In this document: in pieces, positions 53,844 through 63,922 of the stretch
Position numbering within the stretch: position 1 is the stretch's first letter
How the letters are laid out: each line of letters begins with the position of its first letter
Source: Verrucomicrobia bacterium IMCC26134
Lineage (GTDB): Bacteria > Verrucomicrobiota > Verrucomicrobiia > Opitutales > Opitutaceae
NCBI GenBank assembly: GCA_000972765.1
Contig: CP011265.1
Span: forward strand, 2,403,501 to 2,467,500
Direction of reading: 5' to 3'
DNA: 64,000 bases
Program-made: the position numbers and the translations under genes
The notes under the pieces: model-generated
Told to the model about the DNA's origin: nothing
What the model saw: only the letters and a program-made list of their open reading frames with translations
The model's database searches: none

Positions 53844-55172
53844 TCAGGCGGCGGTGAAAACGAGCGAGGCGTTCGTGCCGCCGAAGCCAAAACTGTTGGC
53901 CAGCGCCGCGCGCACCGGTTTATGCACCGCCGTGTTCGGGGTGATATTGAGGCCCAGCGCCGCCACCACCGGGTCCAGGGTGCCGAGGTTGATCGTGGGC
54001 GGCACCACGCCCTCCTGGATGGCCTTCACCGCCGCAAAGGCGCCCATCGCGCCCGCCGCGCCGAGCAGGTGGCCGGTCATGGACTTCACCCCGCTGACGT
54101 GGAGCGCGGCCTTGTTTTCGGCGAACACCGCCGCGATCGCCGCCGCCTCCTCGCCGTCGCCGCCGGGCGTGGAGGTCGCGTGCGCCGACACATAATCAAC
54201 CGCCGTCGCCGCCAGCCCCGCGTCGGCCAGCGCCGCCTTCATCGCGCGCGCCGAGCCCTCCGCGCCGGGCGCGAGCGAGGAGAGATGGTAGGCGTCCGCC
54301 GAGGCTCCGTAGCCCGCCAGCTCGGCGTAGATTTTCGCCCCGCGCGCCAGCGCCTGCCCGCGCTCCTCGAGCACGAACACCACCGCGCCCTCGCTCAACA
54401 CGAAGCCGTCGCGCTCCGCATCGTAAGGCCGCGAGGCAGACTCGGGCGCGTCATTGCGGGTCGAGAGCGCCTTCATCTGGGCAAAGGCGCCGATCGCCAG
54501 CGGCGTCACCGTGCTCTCCGCCCCGCCCGCCACCATCACGTCGGCCTGGCCGCGCGCGATCATCGCCGCCGCCTCGCCGAGCGAGTGCCCGCTGGTCGCG
54601 CAGGCCGAGGCCACCGCGAAGTTGGGGCCTTGTAAATTCAGCGCGAGGCTCACCTGCCCGGCGAGCAGGTTGGGCGCGATTTGAATGATGAAAAACGGCG
54701 AGATTTTGCGAAAGCCACCGGTCTTCCACGTCTCCTGCATCGCCTCGATCTCGGGCAGGCCGCCGAGGCCGACGCCGAGGTTCACGCCCATGCGCTCCGC
54801 CGGCAGGGTGTCGCGATGCGCGTCCAGGCCCGAGTCCGCATAGGCCTCGATCGCCGCCGCCGCGCCGAGGTGGGTGAAGCGCCCGAACTTCTTCGCGTCC
54901 TTCGGGGTAAACGCACTCGTCAGCGCCTCGCCCGCCGCGCCGCGCGGCTTGAGCGGAGTGGCCAGCGGGGCGGTGGGCTCAAACCCGCGCACCTCACCGG
55001 CGATGCGGGCGTTGCACAGGGTGGCGTCGAAACGCGTGATCGGCCCGATGCCCGAGCGCCCGTTGCGCAGCCCGTCCCAAGTCGCCGCCGCGTTCAATCC
55101 GAGCGGAGTGACCGCCCCGATACCTGTGACCACGACCCGACGACGCACGGAGGAAAACGGCTGCATAGACAT
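53844..55172 (-). CDS. fabF: Beta-ketoacyl-ACP synthase II
   Basis: A 442-aa condensing enzyme. RRRVVVTGIGAVTPLG is the typical start, active-site Cys is C191 in AVASACATSGHSLGEA, and the two His lie in SAHATSTPGGDGEEA and KSMTGHLLGAAGA. The SAHA version of the usual NAHGTSTP motif is a mild divergence. It extends malonyl-ACP in fatty acid synthesis. No acpP or other fab gene is near, so it may serve a specialised or second FabF role. Confidence 0.9.
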   Translation of the reverse strand: MSMQPFSSVRRRVVVTGIGAVTPLGLNAAATWDGLRNGRSGIGPITRFDATLCNARIAGEVRGFEPTAPLATPLKPRGAAGEALTSAFTPKDAKKFGRFTHLGAAAAIEAYADSGLDAHRDTLPAERMGVNLGVGLGGLPEIEAMQETWKTGGFRKISPFFIIQIAPNLLAGQVSLALNLQGPNFAVASACATSGHSLGEAAAMIARGQADVMVAGGAESTVTPLAIGAFAQMKALSTRNDAPESASRPYDAERDGFVLSEGAVVFVLEERGQALARGAKIYAELAGYGASADAYHLSSLAPGAEGSARAMKAALADAGLAATAVDYVSAHATSTPGGDGEEAAAIAAVFAENKAALHVSGVKSMTGHLLGAAGAMGAFAAVKAIQEGVVPPTINLGTLDPVVAALGLNITPNTAVHKPVRAALANSFGFGGTNASLVFTAA

Positions 55173-56061
55173 AGTTTTTAAAAAGAGAGAACTGGATGGA
55201 CGGTTGAGTCGCAAAGTCACCCCGGCGGCAACCCCGCGAAACCCGCCACCGTGAACCGCCCCGCGCCCGCCGACAACGTCCAAAACCAACGCCCCCAAGC
55301 GCCTCAGGCTTTTAGGTAACTCCCCCGGCCACCAAAGGCACGCCGGGGATCGGCGTGGTGTTCGACCGCAAATCGAAAACCAAATAATCGGGCCCGGTGG
55401 CCCCGCCCAAGCCCGGTTAGTGTGCCTAAATTCTAACTGCATCGAGTGATTGGTCTTACGTTATCAGACCGTCGCCAGCCAAGCTCGGCGTTCCGCACTT
55501 CGAGTGCGGCGCTCCGACCTTTTTCATTGGCGCTCCGACCAGAAAGCTCGGCGTTCCGACCTTTTCCATCGGCGTTCCGACCAGAAAGCTTGGCGCTCCG
55601 ACCTTCGAGTGCGGCGCTCCGACCTTTTTCATCGGCGCTCCGACCAGAAAGCACGGCGCTCCGACCTTTTTCATCGGCGTTCCGACCAGAAAGCTCGGCG
55701 TTCCGCACTTCGAGTGCGGCGTTCCGACCTTTTTCATCGGCGTTCCGCACTCCGAGTGCGGCGCTCCGACCTACCGCATCGGCGCTCCGCACCGCGACCT
55801 CGGCTCGCCGCCCTTTCGACCGCACCTGGCGACAGCATCCCACCCGCAACCCAACCAAGGGGCGAAGCCCTCCCCCACCCGTCCGGACCAGCGTCCGTCA
55901 GAACACCAACTTTTCAGCATTGCTCGGCCAGTCCCCCCCATAGGCTGGGTCGCCAAAACCTGGGGCCATGGCAATGTTTGCAAAGTGAAATTTCTACGGG
56001 CTACGGTAAAGTGCTCCGGCATACTTTTCGATAAAAGATCGCCTACACGAAACATGAGAAA
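55173..56061. other. Gene-free stretch with modular repeat array
   Basis: About 890 bp without a credible gene. The first 270 bp (55173-55440) hold the fabF promoter region and nothing recognisable. The middle is the repeat array described separately. From 55805 to 56061 it is a GC-rich stretch followed by an AT-rich part that probably contains the promoter of the beta-helix gene. Open frames here come from the repeat structure, not coding bias. Confidence 0.6.
55484..55804. repeat. Tandem array of about 15 modules of 18-24 bp
   Basis: Each unit begins CGGCG(C/T)TCCG(A/C)C and ends in one of three variable modules: ACTTCGAGTG, TTTTTCATCGG or AGAAAGCT. Order is irregular but modules recur. 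GCACTTCGAGTGC forms a perfect 5-bp hairpin at 55495-55507 and 55705-55717; GCACTCCGAGTGC at 55747-55759. No protein product is credible, since all six frames are open only through periodicity. Confidence 0.8.
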
Positions 56062-57723
56062 ATGAGACCCCGAATGAAAAAGAGCCTATCATACACATTC
56101 CTGTTCGTTAGCTTGGCGTTTTTTGTCTCCGCGGCCTTTTCCGAGCCTGATCAAGGGAAAGGGGTGCCTCAAGTTTCCTTGGTTCCGACATTCCACTGCA
56201 TGAGCATCTACTGGTCGCCTGCACAGGGAGGTTCCGGGCGTGAGGTTTCCGTCCGATTTCGCGAGGCGGGTGAGAAGCAGTGGCGGGAAGGGCTGCCGAT
56301 GCGGTATAACCCAATCGTAACGCCGGAATGCCGGGAGGACTATCGCGGCAGCCTGGTGAACTTGAAGCCCGCCACCACCTATGAGATCGCGCTGAAGCTT
56401 GATGGGACCGACCTGATTGCCAACTGCAGCGCGACCACGTGGAGCGAAGCCTTTCCTGTCGGCGCCGTTATCAAGGAATCAAGTCGCAAGACGGCGCTCA
56501 AGGTCAGCCAGTCGGGAACCGCTTCAGCCTATGTGCTTTATGATGGCACGGGTTGCAACATCGACACGGACAACCAAGCTAATACCGGCATAGCCGTGGA
56601 CGCCAGCTACGTCATCCTGCGCGGGTTCACCGTCAGGAACGTGAAGCAGCACGGGATTCGCATCTTCAGCGGACACCATATCGTTATCGAAGACTGCGAC
56701 ATCAGCCAATGGGGCAGCGAAGACGAAAAAGGCTGGGGCGTGAACTATCAGGCCGGCGTGTATAGCAACAACAAAGGCATTAACGCCGTGGTCGTTCAGC
56801 GCTGCAAAATCCATCATCCCTCGTGGGACACCAACAGCTGGGCGGAAAAACACGGCCCGTCCACGCATCCGGCGGGTCCGCAGGCGATCGTGCTCTGGGA
56901 GTCTGCGGGCAATCATGTGTTCCGTTACAACGAGTGCTGGTCCGACAAAGACCACTATTTCAACGATGGACTTGGCGCTGGTGAAAACGGCAGCTACCGG
57001 GGGTTTCCCGGGGCGGACAGCGATATCTACGGAAACTACATCGCCAACTGCTGGGACGATGGCATCGAGGCCGAGGGCGGTGACCAGAATGTGCGGATTT
57101 GGAACAACTACATGGAGGACGTGTTGATCCCCGTCGCCAACGCAGCGGTATCGATCGGACCGCTTTATGTCTGGCGGAATGTATCCGGACCTTGCTACAG
57201 CCCGCCGGGCAGCAGTTGGAACATGACGCACGGCCCTTTTATGAAGATGGGCTACGCCGATGGCGTGAAGTGGATGACGGGACACATGTATGTCTTCAAT
57301 AACACCGTTTTCCAAGGCGACCCGGGTGCCGGCGGCCTGGGCGATGACGACAGGATTATCAAGCACTGCACGTCGCGGAACAACATCCTCCACCTGCGCG
57401 AGAAAGACCGCTGGAGCGTCGCGAACAATCGCTCGCATGAGGACAATGATTTCGACTACGATCTCTTGTCCGGAGCGTTTCCTTCAAATCACGAAAAACA
57501 CGGCATAGCGGGAGTCCCGCGCTATGTTACGGGCGCCGGATTTGACCCCGAGACGAGAACCGGAATTTTCCGACTAAGCGCCGATAGCAAGGGTGCCGGT
57601 GCCGCCGCAGTCATTCCCAACTTCTGCGAAGCGATCAAAGGGGAGAAGCCGGACATGGGAGCCCACGACCGCGGGATGGCGAAAATGGAGTTCGGCCTGA
57701 AAGCTCGGTTCACCCCCTTTTAA
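56062..57723 (+). CDS. Secreted parallel beta-helix protein
   Basis: A 553-aa protein. Signal peptide around SLSYTFLFVSLAFFVSAAFS (an ATG at 56074 gives the same signal). Residues about 35-115 look like a fibronectin III-type module (LKPATTYEIALKL). The rest is a right-handed beta-helix with PbH1-type turns (YVILRGFTVRNVKQHGIRIF, HHIVIEDCDISQW, NAVVVQRCKIHH, DIYGNYIANCWDDGIEAEGG). Such folds occur in polysaccharide lyases and glycosidases, but no catalytic set can be identified. Lower GC than the 8-20 kb region. Confidence 0.78.
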   Translation: MRPRMKKSLSYTFLFVSLAFFVSAAFSEPDQGKGVPQVSLVPTFHCMSIYWSPAQGGSGREVSVRFREAGEKQWREGLPMRYNPIVTPECREDYRGSLVNLKPATTYEIALKLDGTDLIANCSATTWSEAFPVGAVIKESSRKTALKVSQSGTASAYVLYDGTGCNIDTDNQANTGIAVDASYVILRGFTVRNVKQHGIRIFSGHHIVIEDCDISQWGSEDEKGWGVNYQAGVYSNNKGINAVVVQRCKIHHPSWDTNSWAEKHGPSTHPAGPQAIVLWESAGNHVFRYNECWSDKDHYFNDGLGAGENGSYRGFPGADSDIYGNYIANCWDDGIEAEGGDQNVRIWNNYMEDVLIPVANAAVSIGPLYVWRNVSGPCYSPPGSSWNMTHGPFMKMGYADGVKWMTGHMYVFNNTVFQGDPGAGGLGDDDRIIKHCTSRNNILHLREKDRWSVANNRSHEDNDFDYDLLSGAFPSNHEKHGIAGVPRYVTGAGFDPETRTGIFRLSADSKGAGAAAVIPNFCEAIKGEKPDMGAHDRGMAKMEFGLKARFTPF

Positions 57724-57908
57724 CACGCTCCCTGCGGTTAGCGTATCCCGCGCAGGGCACTACCTAGCTAACAAAACTCGGCCCGACCCCATAGATTGGG
57801 CCGGTGCGAAATTTCGGTTTCAATTGCGAAGATAAGAACAGGTTAAGCACAGACCCTTGGCGTGCGAGCGATCGGGGTATCCGTGGCAGCGGGCTTAGAT
57901 CCGAACCC
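57724..57908. terminator. Convergent intergenic region with inverted repeat
   Basis: 185 bp between convergent genes. A dyad of CGGCCC and GGGCCG arms near 57780-57804 could terminate both genes. No T-run is clear, so an intrinsic terminator is only possible. Confidence 0.35.
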
Positions 57909-60900
57909 TCACGGGGTCGCATAGAAGGCATCAATGTAGTCCTTCAGGTCGGTGGCGTCTTTTACGAAAACACAGGTTCCTGAAGAATTGATTGTGCCCG
58001 TGATAGCCTTGCTCACCAGCTTGCCAAGGGCGACACTGTATTCGCTCACGGTTCCTTTGGATGTGCCCGTGAGCGTCACGGTGCCGTTGGTGTCGCCGTT
58101 AACGTTTAGCCCGGTGAAGGTCACCTTGACCGTGATGGTTGCGGTGCCGGTTTCGCGGCGCTCTCGGGCGTTTGCATCGGTGCTCACATCGACGTAGCTG
58201 TCGGTAATCACCCATTGGGCCGCGGTGGGGGCCAACCGTTTGTAGGTGTAGGAAATCTTGGGATGGGTCGTTGTGACGCCGTCGGAGTCCACGACTCCGT
58301 CCTGAACGTCCTTCAGGAGGATAGCGCTCAGCACTTTGAAGCCGCTGGCATCGCGGCTACCGTCCGGGGTTGAGAAGAGCGCAAAGCCATTGCCGACGCT
58401 CAGCGACGCCGGCGCGGTGTTTACGGTGATCATTTTCGTCACCGCCGTAGCCGCCTTTACGCGGATGCTGCCGCCTTGCGTGGCGCTGATCGTAACCACA
58501 CCGCTACCCGTCAATTCCAAGGTGCGATTATCGACTCCGAGGCGGGCGGGGCCGGACACTGCGCTCAAGGTCACGGGCAAGCCAGAGCTTGAAGTGGCCA
58601 CCAGCAGGATCGGTGAGCTGTTCAGCATGACGCTAAGCGGCGGATTAAAGGTAATCGTCTGAGCGGCCTGCACGACTTTGATTGTGATCTGCACTGGCGC
58701 AGCGGCCTGATAGACGAGATTGCCCGACTGGATAGCTTTGATCACTACTGATCCACCACCGCTTAGACTGAAACTTTGGCCATCGGCACCAAGGGTGGCG
58801 GCACCCGATACAATTTGATAGGCAACAGGAAGACCCGAGCTGGCAGATGCAGTTAAGGGTATGGTCGCGGCTGCCAATTGGACGGCTGCAGGTGGCTTGA
58901 ATGTGATCTTCTGGGTGACTTGACTAACGTTGAAGCTGAACTGGGCGGTCGCCGCCGGCACATACGTGTCGTTACCATTCTGATTGGCTTTGATCACGAC
59001 CATACCCGTGCCGGACAAGGTAAGAGTTTTGCCATTCGGGCCAAGAGTCGCAGGACCGGAAACCACCGCGAATGAAACCGGAAGTCCAGAACTAGCCGTA
59101 GCCACTAGATCAAATGGTGCTGCGTTGACCAGTTTTGCCGACGGAACAGTGAATTTAATCGTCTGCGTCTTATTAGGAACAACCAGTCTGGCATTAAAAC
59201 TGGAAGTGGAACCCAATGCATTCCTTGCTTCGCAACTGTAGTTTCCGGCATTTGAAAGTTGGACACTCGCGAGCGTATAACCGGCTGAAGTTGCTCCAGT
59301 TATTATCACCCCGTTTTTATACCACTGGTATGTGGGAGCAGGATTCCCGGTCGCCACCACCGAAAAGGAAACTCCCTCGCCTTGGTTTATTTTCTGACTC
59401 ACAGGCTGCGTAATGATGCCCGGCGCATAATTCACCGCCAAAACAGCTGTGCTCGTGGTAACGGCACCCAATGTATTACTTACTCCACAGCTATAGTTAC
59501 CGGCATCTAAAGGTTGGACAGCGGCTAGCGTATAACTGGCTGACGTTGCTCCAGCTATCGGCACGCCGTTTTTATACCACTGGTAGCTAGGAGCAGGATT
59601 TCCGGTAGCCACGAGCGAAAATGCGACCCCCACGCCTTGGTTTACTAACTGACTGACAGGCTGTATAGTGATTAACGCCGCATAATTTACCGTCAAATCC
59701 ACCATGCTCGTGGTAGCGGATCCCAGCGCATTACTTACTAAACAGCTATATTTACCGGCATCTAAAGGTTGGATATTGGCGATAATATAATCGGATGATG
59801 TTGCGCCAGCTGCTATCACCCCGTTCTTATACCACTGGTAGGTGGGCGCAGGATTACCGGTTGCAACCACCGAAAAGGCGACCCCCGCTCCTTGGTTTAC
59901 TAACTGACTAGCAGGCTGCGTAATAATGCCAGGCGCATAATTCACCGCCAAAACAGCCGTGCTCGTGGTAGCTGCCCCCAACGTATTACCTAGTCCACAG
60001 CTATAGTTACCGGCATCTATAGGTTGGACAGCGGCTAGCGCATAAGTGGCAGACCTTGCTCCAGGGATTGCCACCCCGTTTTTATACCACTGGTAGCTGA
60101 GCGCAGGATTGCCGGTTGCAACCACCGAAAAGGCGACCCCCGCTCCTTGGTTTACTAACTGACTAGCAGGCTGCGTAATAATGCCAGGCGCATAATTCAC
60201 CGCCAAAACAGCCGTGCTCGTGGTAGCGGCACCCAATGTATTACTTACTCCACAGCTATAGTTACCGGCATCTAAAGGTTGGACAGCGGCTAGCGTATAA
60301 CTGGCTGACCTTGCTCCAGCGATTGCAGCCCCGTTTTTATACCACTGATAACTGGGCGCAGGATTGCCGGTCGCACCGACCCAAAATGCAATCCCCGCGC
60401 CTTGGTTTACTGTCTGACTGTCAGGCTGCGTAGTAATGTCAGGCGCATAACTTACCGTCAAAACTGCTACGCTCGTGGTAGCTGAGCCCAGCGCATTGCT
60501 CACGACACAGCTATAGTTACCGGCATCTAAAGGTTGGACAGCGGTAAGCGTATAACTGGCCGACCTTGCTCCAGCGATTGCAGCCCCATTTTTATACCAC
60601 TGGTAGCTGGGCGCAGGATTGCCGGTCGCCTCCACCGAAAAGGCGACCCCCGCTCTTTGGTTTACTAACTGACTGGCAGGCTGCGTAATAATGCCAGGCG
60701 CATAATTCACCCCCAAAACAGCCGTGCTTGTGGTAGCTGCCCCCAACGTATTACTTACTCGACAGCTATAGTTACCGCCATCTAAAAGCTGGACAGCTGC
60801 TAGCGTAAAAGTGGCTGAGGTCGCTCCAGCGATTGACACACTGTTTTTATACCACTGGTAGCCAGGAGCAGGATTTCCGGTCGCCACCACCGAAAAGGCA

Positions 60901-62654
60901 ACTCCCGCGCCTTGATTTACTGTCTGGCTCACGGGCTGTGTGGTGAGTCCAGGCGCATAATTTACCGTCAAAACTGCTGTGCTCGTGGTAGCTGAGCCCT
61001 GCGCATTGCTCACTACACAGCTATAGTTACCGGCATCTAAAGGTTGGACAGCGGCAAGCGTGTAACTGGCCGACCTTGCTCCAGCGATTGCAGCCCCATT
61101 TTTATACCACTGGTAGCTGGGCGCAGGATTGCCGGTTGACTCCACCGAAAAGGCAACCCCCGCGCCTTGGTTTACTGTCTGGCTCACGGGCTGTGTGGTG
61201 ATGATTGGGCCAGGGATTTCGAGCAGGTAAGGACTCTTACTCGAATTTGGCCCATCATTCCAATTGTATGTAGCATTCGGATAAATACCCGCATAGTCTT
61301 CATCTCCCTGATTATTTGGCTCACCAGGCTCCCAATTGCTGACAGTAAGTGCCTCGCCACTAATCCATTTCCATTGACCCTCTATAACTTCATCCGTCAA
61401 CCCAATCCAAACCCAATACCAGTCCGGCATTGTGGGGAGCGACATTAGGTAAGCGTTCGCAGTATTAACCTTATCTTGCGTAGTCAAAACCGCAAGGCGC
61501 CCACCACGGGACTCAGCATCAACCTTAGCCTCCGCCCAGGTAAAGGAACCTTGTATTAAACTGTATTGCGTCTCAAGTGGAGCGGAGGGTGAAAGATCAA
61601 TAATCGTTTTTTGACTGGGATTCATTGACCCCACCGAGTGACTGCCTGTTGCCACAACCCAGCCTTCCGCAGTAAGAAAAAGCCCCCTCGAAATAGACCT
61701 AATGTTATTTGCAACCGCTACTTTGACCGGGGATAATCTGCCGGAGGTAGTTCCATCACCAATCTGCCCGCTTGCATTGTAGCCACACGCGTAAACATTC
61801 CCATCTGATTTAAGGAACCAAGTCGTGCTATTGCCATACCCGCGCTCCGCAAATGCGTCGACGCATCCAGTCAATACCTGCACCGGATATAATTGGTTGG
61901 ATGTATTGCCGGTCCCGAGTCGTCCATCCTGCCCCTTACCACAAATCCAAACCGCCCCGTCCGTCTTTACAAATATACTATAGTTATCTCCAGCGGAGAT
62001 GGCCGCCACGTTCGACATTACCTGATAAGGGGTTGACCTGGCGTTGGTGGTGCCATCACCCAGTGCACCCTCCCAGTTACTTCCGGCGGCCCAAGCTGTG
62101 CCATCTTCTTTCAAAAAAAGGCTATGTCGAACCCCTGCTGATATAGCTTTAACACCAGTCATGATTTGAACAGGGGTGTATCTATCGGAAGTGCTACCAT
62201 CACCAAAGGGATAATTGTTTCTGCCCATCCCCATGGCGACACCTCCGGAAGTCAGATAGAGCGAGTGCCATGTGCCCGCTGACACCGCCTTGACTCCATC
62301 CGCTATCTTTACAGGCGAAGTCAAGGCATTGGTATTGCCCGTCCCAAGTTGCCCGAAATCATTGCGACCCATAACCCAAAGTGAGTTATCAAATCTTACA
62401 ATCAGGGTCTGCCCTGATCCATTGGAAGCGTCCTTCACCGAGCTCATCAGCAATTTCGGAGGGAGGGTCGTGCTCGTGCCACCATCCCAGCCCACATCGC
62501 CATTAAAATATAGGTCACCCAGATCGTTAATGTATAACGAGGCCCATTCCCCGCCGAAAATTTTCATGGGGACTGCCGATAGGGTTGCTGCACTTAGAAG
62601 CGCACATAACGCCATGATAAAAACCGAAAATAAGTGCTGCGTTTTCTTTATCAT
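57909..62654 (-). CDS. Giant surface protein: RCC1 repeats, C-type lectin domain, eight Ig-like repeats
   Basis: A 1581-aa secreted protein. Signal peptide at the start, then about six RCC1-type beta-propeller blades (60-345; e.g. DNSLWVMGRNDFGQLGTGNT), a C-type lectin-like domain (about 355-485; WIGLTDEVIEGQWKWISG, NWEPGEPNNQGDEDYAGIY), eight Ig-like domains of about 82 residues (490-1150; QWYKNGAAIAGARSASYTL), three Ig/cadherin-like units (QTIKFTVPSAKLVNAAPFDL type) and a novel C-terminus. It probably acts in adhesion or carbohydrate binding. No PEP-CTERM or LPXTG tail is visible, so attachment is unclear. Confidence 0.85.
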   Translation of the reverse strand: MIKKTQHLFSVFIMALCALLSAATLSAVPMKIFGGEWASLYINDLGDLYFNGDVGWDGGTSTTLPPKLLMSSVKDASNGSGQTLIVRFDNSLWVMGRNDFGQLGTGNTNALTSPVKIADGVKAVSAGTWHSLYLTSGGVAMGMGRNNYPFGDGSTSDRYTPVQIMTGVKAISAGVRHSLFLKEDGTAWAAGSNWEGALGDGTTNARSTPYQVMSNVAAISAGDNYSIFVKTDGAVWICGKGQDGRLGTGNTSNQLYPVQVLTGCVDAFAERGYGNSTTWFLKSDGNVYACGYNASGQIGDGTTSGRLSPVKVAVANNIRSISRGLFLTAEGWVVATGSHSVGSMNPSQKTIIDLSPSAPLETQYSLIQGSFTWAEAKVDAESRGGRLAVLTTQDKVNTANAYLMSLPTMPDWYWVWIGLTDEVIEGQWKWISGEALTVSNWEPGEPNNQGDEDYAGIYPNATYNWNDGPNSSKSPYLLEIPGPIITTQPVSQTVNQGAGVAFSVESTGNPAPSYQWYKNGAAIAGARSASYTLAAVQPLDAGNYSCVVSNAQGSATTSTAVLTVNYAPGLTTQPVSQTVNQGAGVAFSVVATGNPAPGYQWYKNSVSIAGATSATFTLAAVQLLDGGNYSCRVSNTLGAATTSTAVLGVNYAPGIITQPASQLVNQRAGVAFSVEATGNPAPSYQWYKNGAAIAGARSASYTLTAVQPLDAGNYSCVVSNALGSATTSVAVLTVSYAPDITTQPDSQTVNQGAGIAFWVGATGNPAPSYQWYKNGAAIAGARSASYTLAAVQPLDAGNYSCGVSNTLGAATTSTAVLAVNYAPGIITQPASQLVNQGAGVAFSVVATGNPALSYQWYKNGVAIPGARSATYALAAVQPIDAGNYSCGLGNTLGAATTSTAVLAVNYAPGIITQPASQLVNQGAGVAFSVVATGNPAPTYQWYKNGVIAAGATSSDYIIANIQPLDAGKYSCLVSNALGSATTSMVDLTVNYAALITIQPVSQLVNQGVGVAFSLVATGNPAPSYQWYKNGVPIAGATSASYTLAAVQPLDAGNYSCGVSNTLGAVTTSTAVLAVNYAPGIITQPVSQKINQGEGVSFSVVATGNPAPTYQWYKNGVIITGATSAGYTLASVQLSNAGNYSCEARNALGSTSSFNARLVVPNKTQTIKFTVPSAKLVNAAPFDLVATASSGLPVSFAVVSGPATLGPNGKTLTLSGTGMVVIKANQNGNDTYVPAATAQFSFNVSQVTQKITFKPPAAVQLAAATIPLTASASSGLPVAYQIVSGAATLGADGQSFSLSGGGSVVIKAIQSGNLVYQAAAPVQITIKVVQAAQTITFNPPLSVMLNSSPILLVATSSSGLPVTLSAVSGPARLGVDNRTLELTGSGVVTISATQGGSIRVKAATAVTKMITVNTAPASLSVGNGFALFSTPDGSRDASGFKVLSAILLKDVQDGVVDSDGVTTTHPKISYTYKRLAPTAAQWVITDSYVDVSTDANARERRETGTATITVKVTFTGLNVNGDTNGTVTLTGTSKGTVSEYSVALGKLVSKAITGTINSSGTCVFVKDATDLKDYIDAFYATP
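59165..61215 (-). repeat. Eight tandem Ig-domain repeats, about 246 bp each
   Basis: Eight highly similar units within the giant surface gene. Phrases such as TACCACTGGTA and GCAGGATT(G/T)CCGGT recur at regular spacing. The DNA similarity is well above what protein constraint needs, indicating recent expansion or gene conversion. Confidence 0.85.
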
Positions 62655-62783
62655 GTTTGGACTTTTCAGGTAGGCAGGGCTAAAAATGACCCAATAGTAT
62701 CAAGAATCAGCTACCGCATAACCAACAGCCACCCTATTTAGGTTTATATAGGTTTAGTCGGGCGCCTTGGCATAATATCAATT

Positions 62784-62857
62784 CGCCTACGGATTTGGAC
62801 TTTTGCTGGATGTAGGGACGGACCGCTGGGCCGTGCGTAGGTCTGCGCGGCGAGCCC
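62784..62857 (+). repeat. Dispersed repeat, copy A
   Basis: Shares CGCCTACGGATTT and CTGCGCGGCGAGCCC, in the same order and about the same spacing, with 63923-64000. GACCGCTGGGC (62821-62831) and GCCCGGCGGTC (62854-62864) form a stem. The rest of 62655-63052 (398 bp) shows only the promoter side of the surface gene and the 3' side of the protease gene. Confidence 0.65.
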
Positions 62858-63052
62858 GGCGGTCTATCCTTACCTTAAATCCAACAGCGCCCGGCTGATT
62901 GGCCTAAGTTTGCACCCGCACGTTCGCTCCACGTGCAGCGCAAACGGCCTTTAAATGAGTTCCCTACGAACAACGGGAATCGCTTAACTGAGCCCATCGA
63001 GGCGGATCCGCCTTAACCGCCCGTCGGTAAGTTTATAGGCTTCCGGCCAATT

Positions 63053-63802
63053 TCAGGGCGCTGGCCGCAATACACTCGCCTCTGGCTTTTGGCTGGGCTG
63101 CCACACCGCTCGAATGGCTGTGGCCGGGGGGCCGTAACCAAACCGTCGCCCCGTTTTGGACGTAAATAGGCCCAGATTCATACCAACCACTTTACCTTCG
63201 GCCGATATAATAGGTGCCCCGGTGCTTCCCCTGAAATCAGCCTCCTGATTTTCGAAAAAATAGCGCACCTCTTTTTCCGAAACATAAGCGATCACGGCAC
63301 TCTCAAGCCCCACCCTTCCCGTGCCAGCATATTTTAGGTAAACCCATATTTTATCGCCCCGAACGAGCGGTGTGGTATCCAATAATAGCGAATCGTCTCC
63401 CAAGCGATTCGGCAGCTCAAAGACCGCAAGGTCCTTTTCCGCTCCATCGCCATCCGCACGGCGTGCACCCGGTAGCAAAACGTAGTTACGCGCGACCACG
63501 ACATTTCGCGGATCCGTGCACGATACTCCCACTGCGGCCACGATCACGCGCGCGATATCCTCGGAGCTCATTTGCACATCCATGTCAGCGGCGGGTCCGA
63601 AAAGTGAATGCGCGGTCACAAAATAGGGCTGCCCATTGGCGCCGTCTTTTACCCGAAACGCCGTCCCGGCATAGTGCGCGATATCCGGTGATAAAAACGT
63701 GGGACGAAACAACACATTGCCGGGTGGCACCGGAGCCGCGAAGGCCGGCAACACGTTTACCAAAAAGATAATCCAAATGAACCTGACACAGTTATGGTGC
63801 AT
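63053..63802 (-). CDS. Secreted trypsin-like serine protease
   Basis: A 249-aa protein with a signal peptide (MHHNCVRFIWIIFLVNVLPAFA). The catalytic triad can be placed: His in YFVTAHSLFG, Asp in EKDLAVFEL and Ser in FRGSTGAPI. The canonical GNSGGP around the Ser is replaced by GSTGAPI, as in many bacterial trypsin-like proteases. Start at 63802 gives a clean signal peptide; an in-frame ATG at 63910 would add 36 residues. No regulatory PDZ domain is present. Confidence 0.75.
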   Translation of the reverse strand: MHHNCVRFIWIIFLVNVLPAFAAPVPPGNVLFRPTFLSPDIAHYAGTAFRVKDGANGQPYFVTAHSLFGPAADMDVQMSSEDIARVIVAAVGVSCTDPRNVVVARNYVLLPGARRADGDGAEKDLAVFELPNRLGDDSLLLDTTPLVRGDKIWVYLKYAGTGRVGLESAVIAYVSEKEVRYFFENQEADFRGSTGAPIISAEGKVVGMNLGLFTSKTGRRFGYGPPATAIRAVWQPSQKPEASVLRPAP

Positions 63803-63922
63803 TCTGCAGCGTATGAGTGGGTGTGCGAGGTAGAAGCGTTTGAGGAAGGCTCCAAGATCAATCGTTTGGCCGTGATTTAGACGAGATTTTACCATTTGCG
63901 ATCCTTTCAAGACTAATACCTG

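Noticed and set aside
55484-55804. CRISPR array
   Set aside because: Units are 18-24 bp with recurrent modules instead of unique spacers, and no cas genes are present.
55433-56034. Repetitive Arg/Ser-rich or VGAP-rich proteins in the repeat array
   Set aside because: All six frames stay open because the unit length is often a multiple of three; no start signal or coding composition.
62640-62654. PEP-CTERM or LPXTG anchor on the 1581-aa surface protein
   Set aside because: The C-terminus (ends DYIDAFYATP) lacks motif, hydrophobic helix and basic tail.
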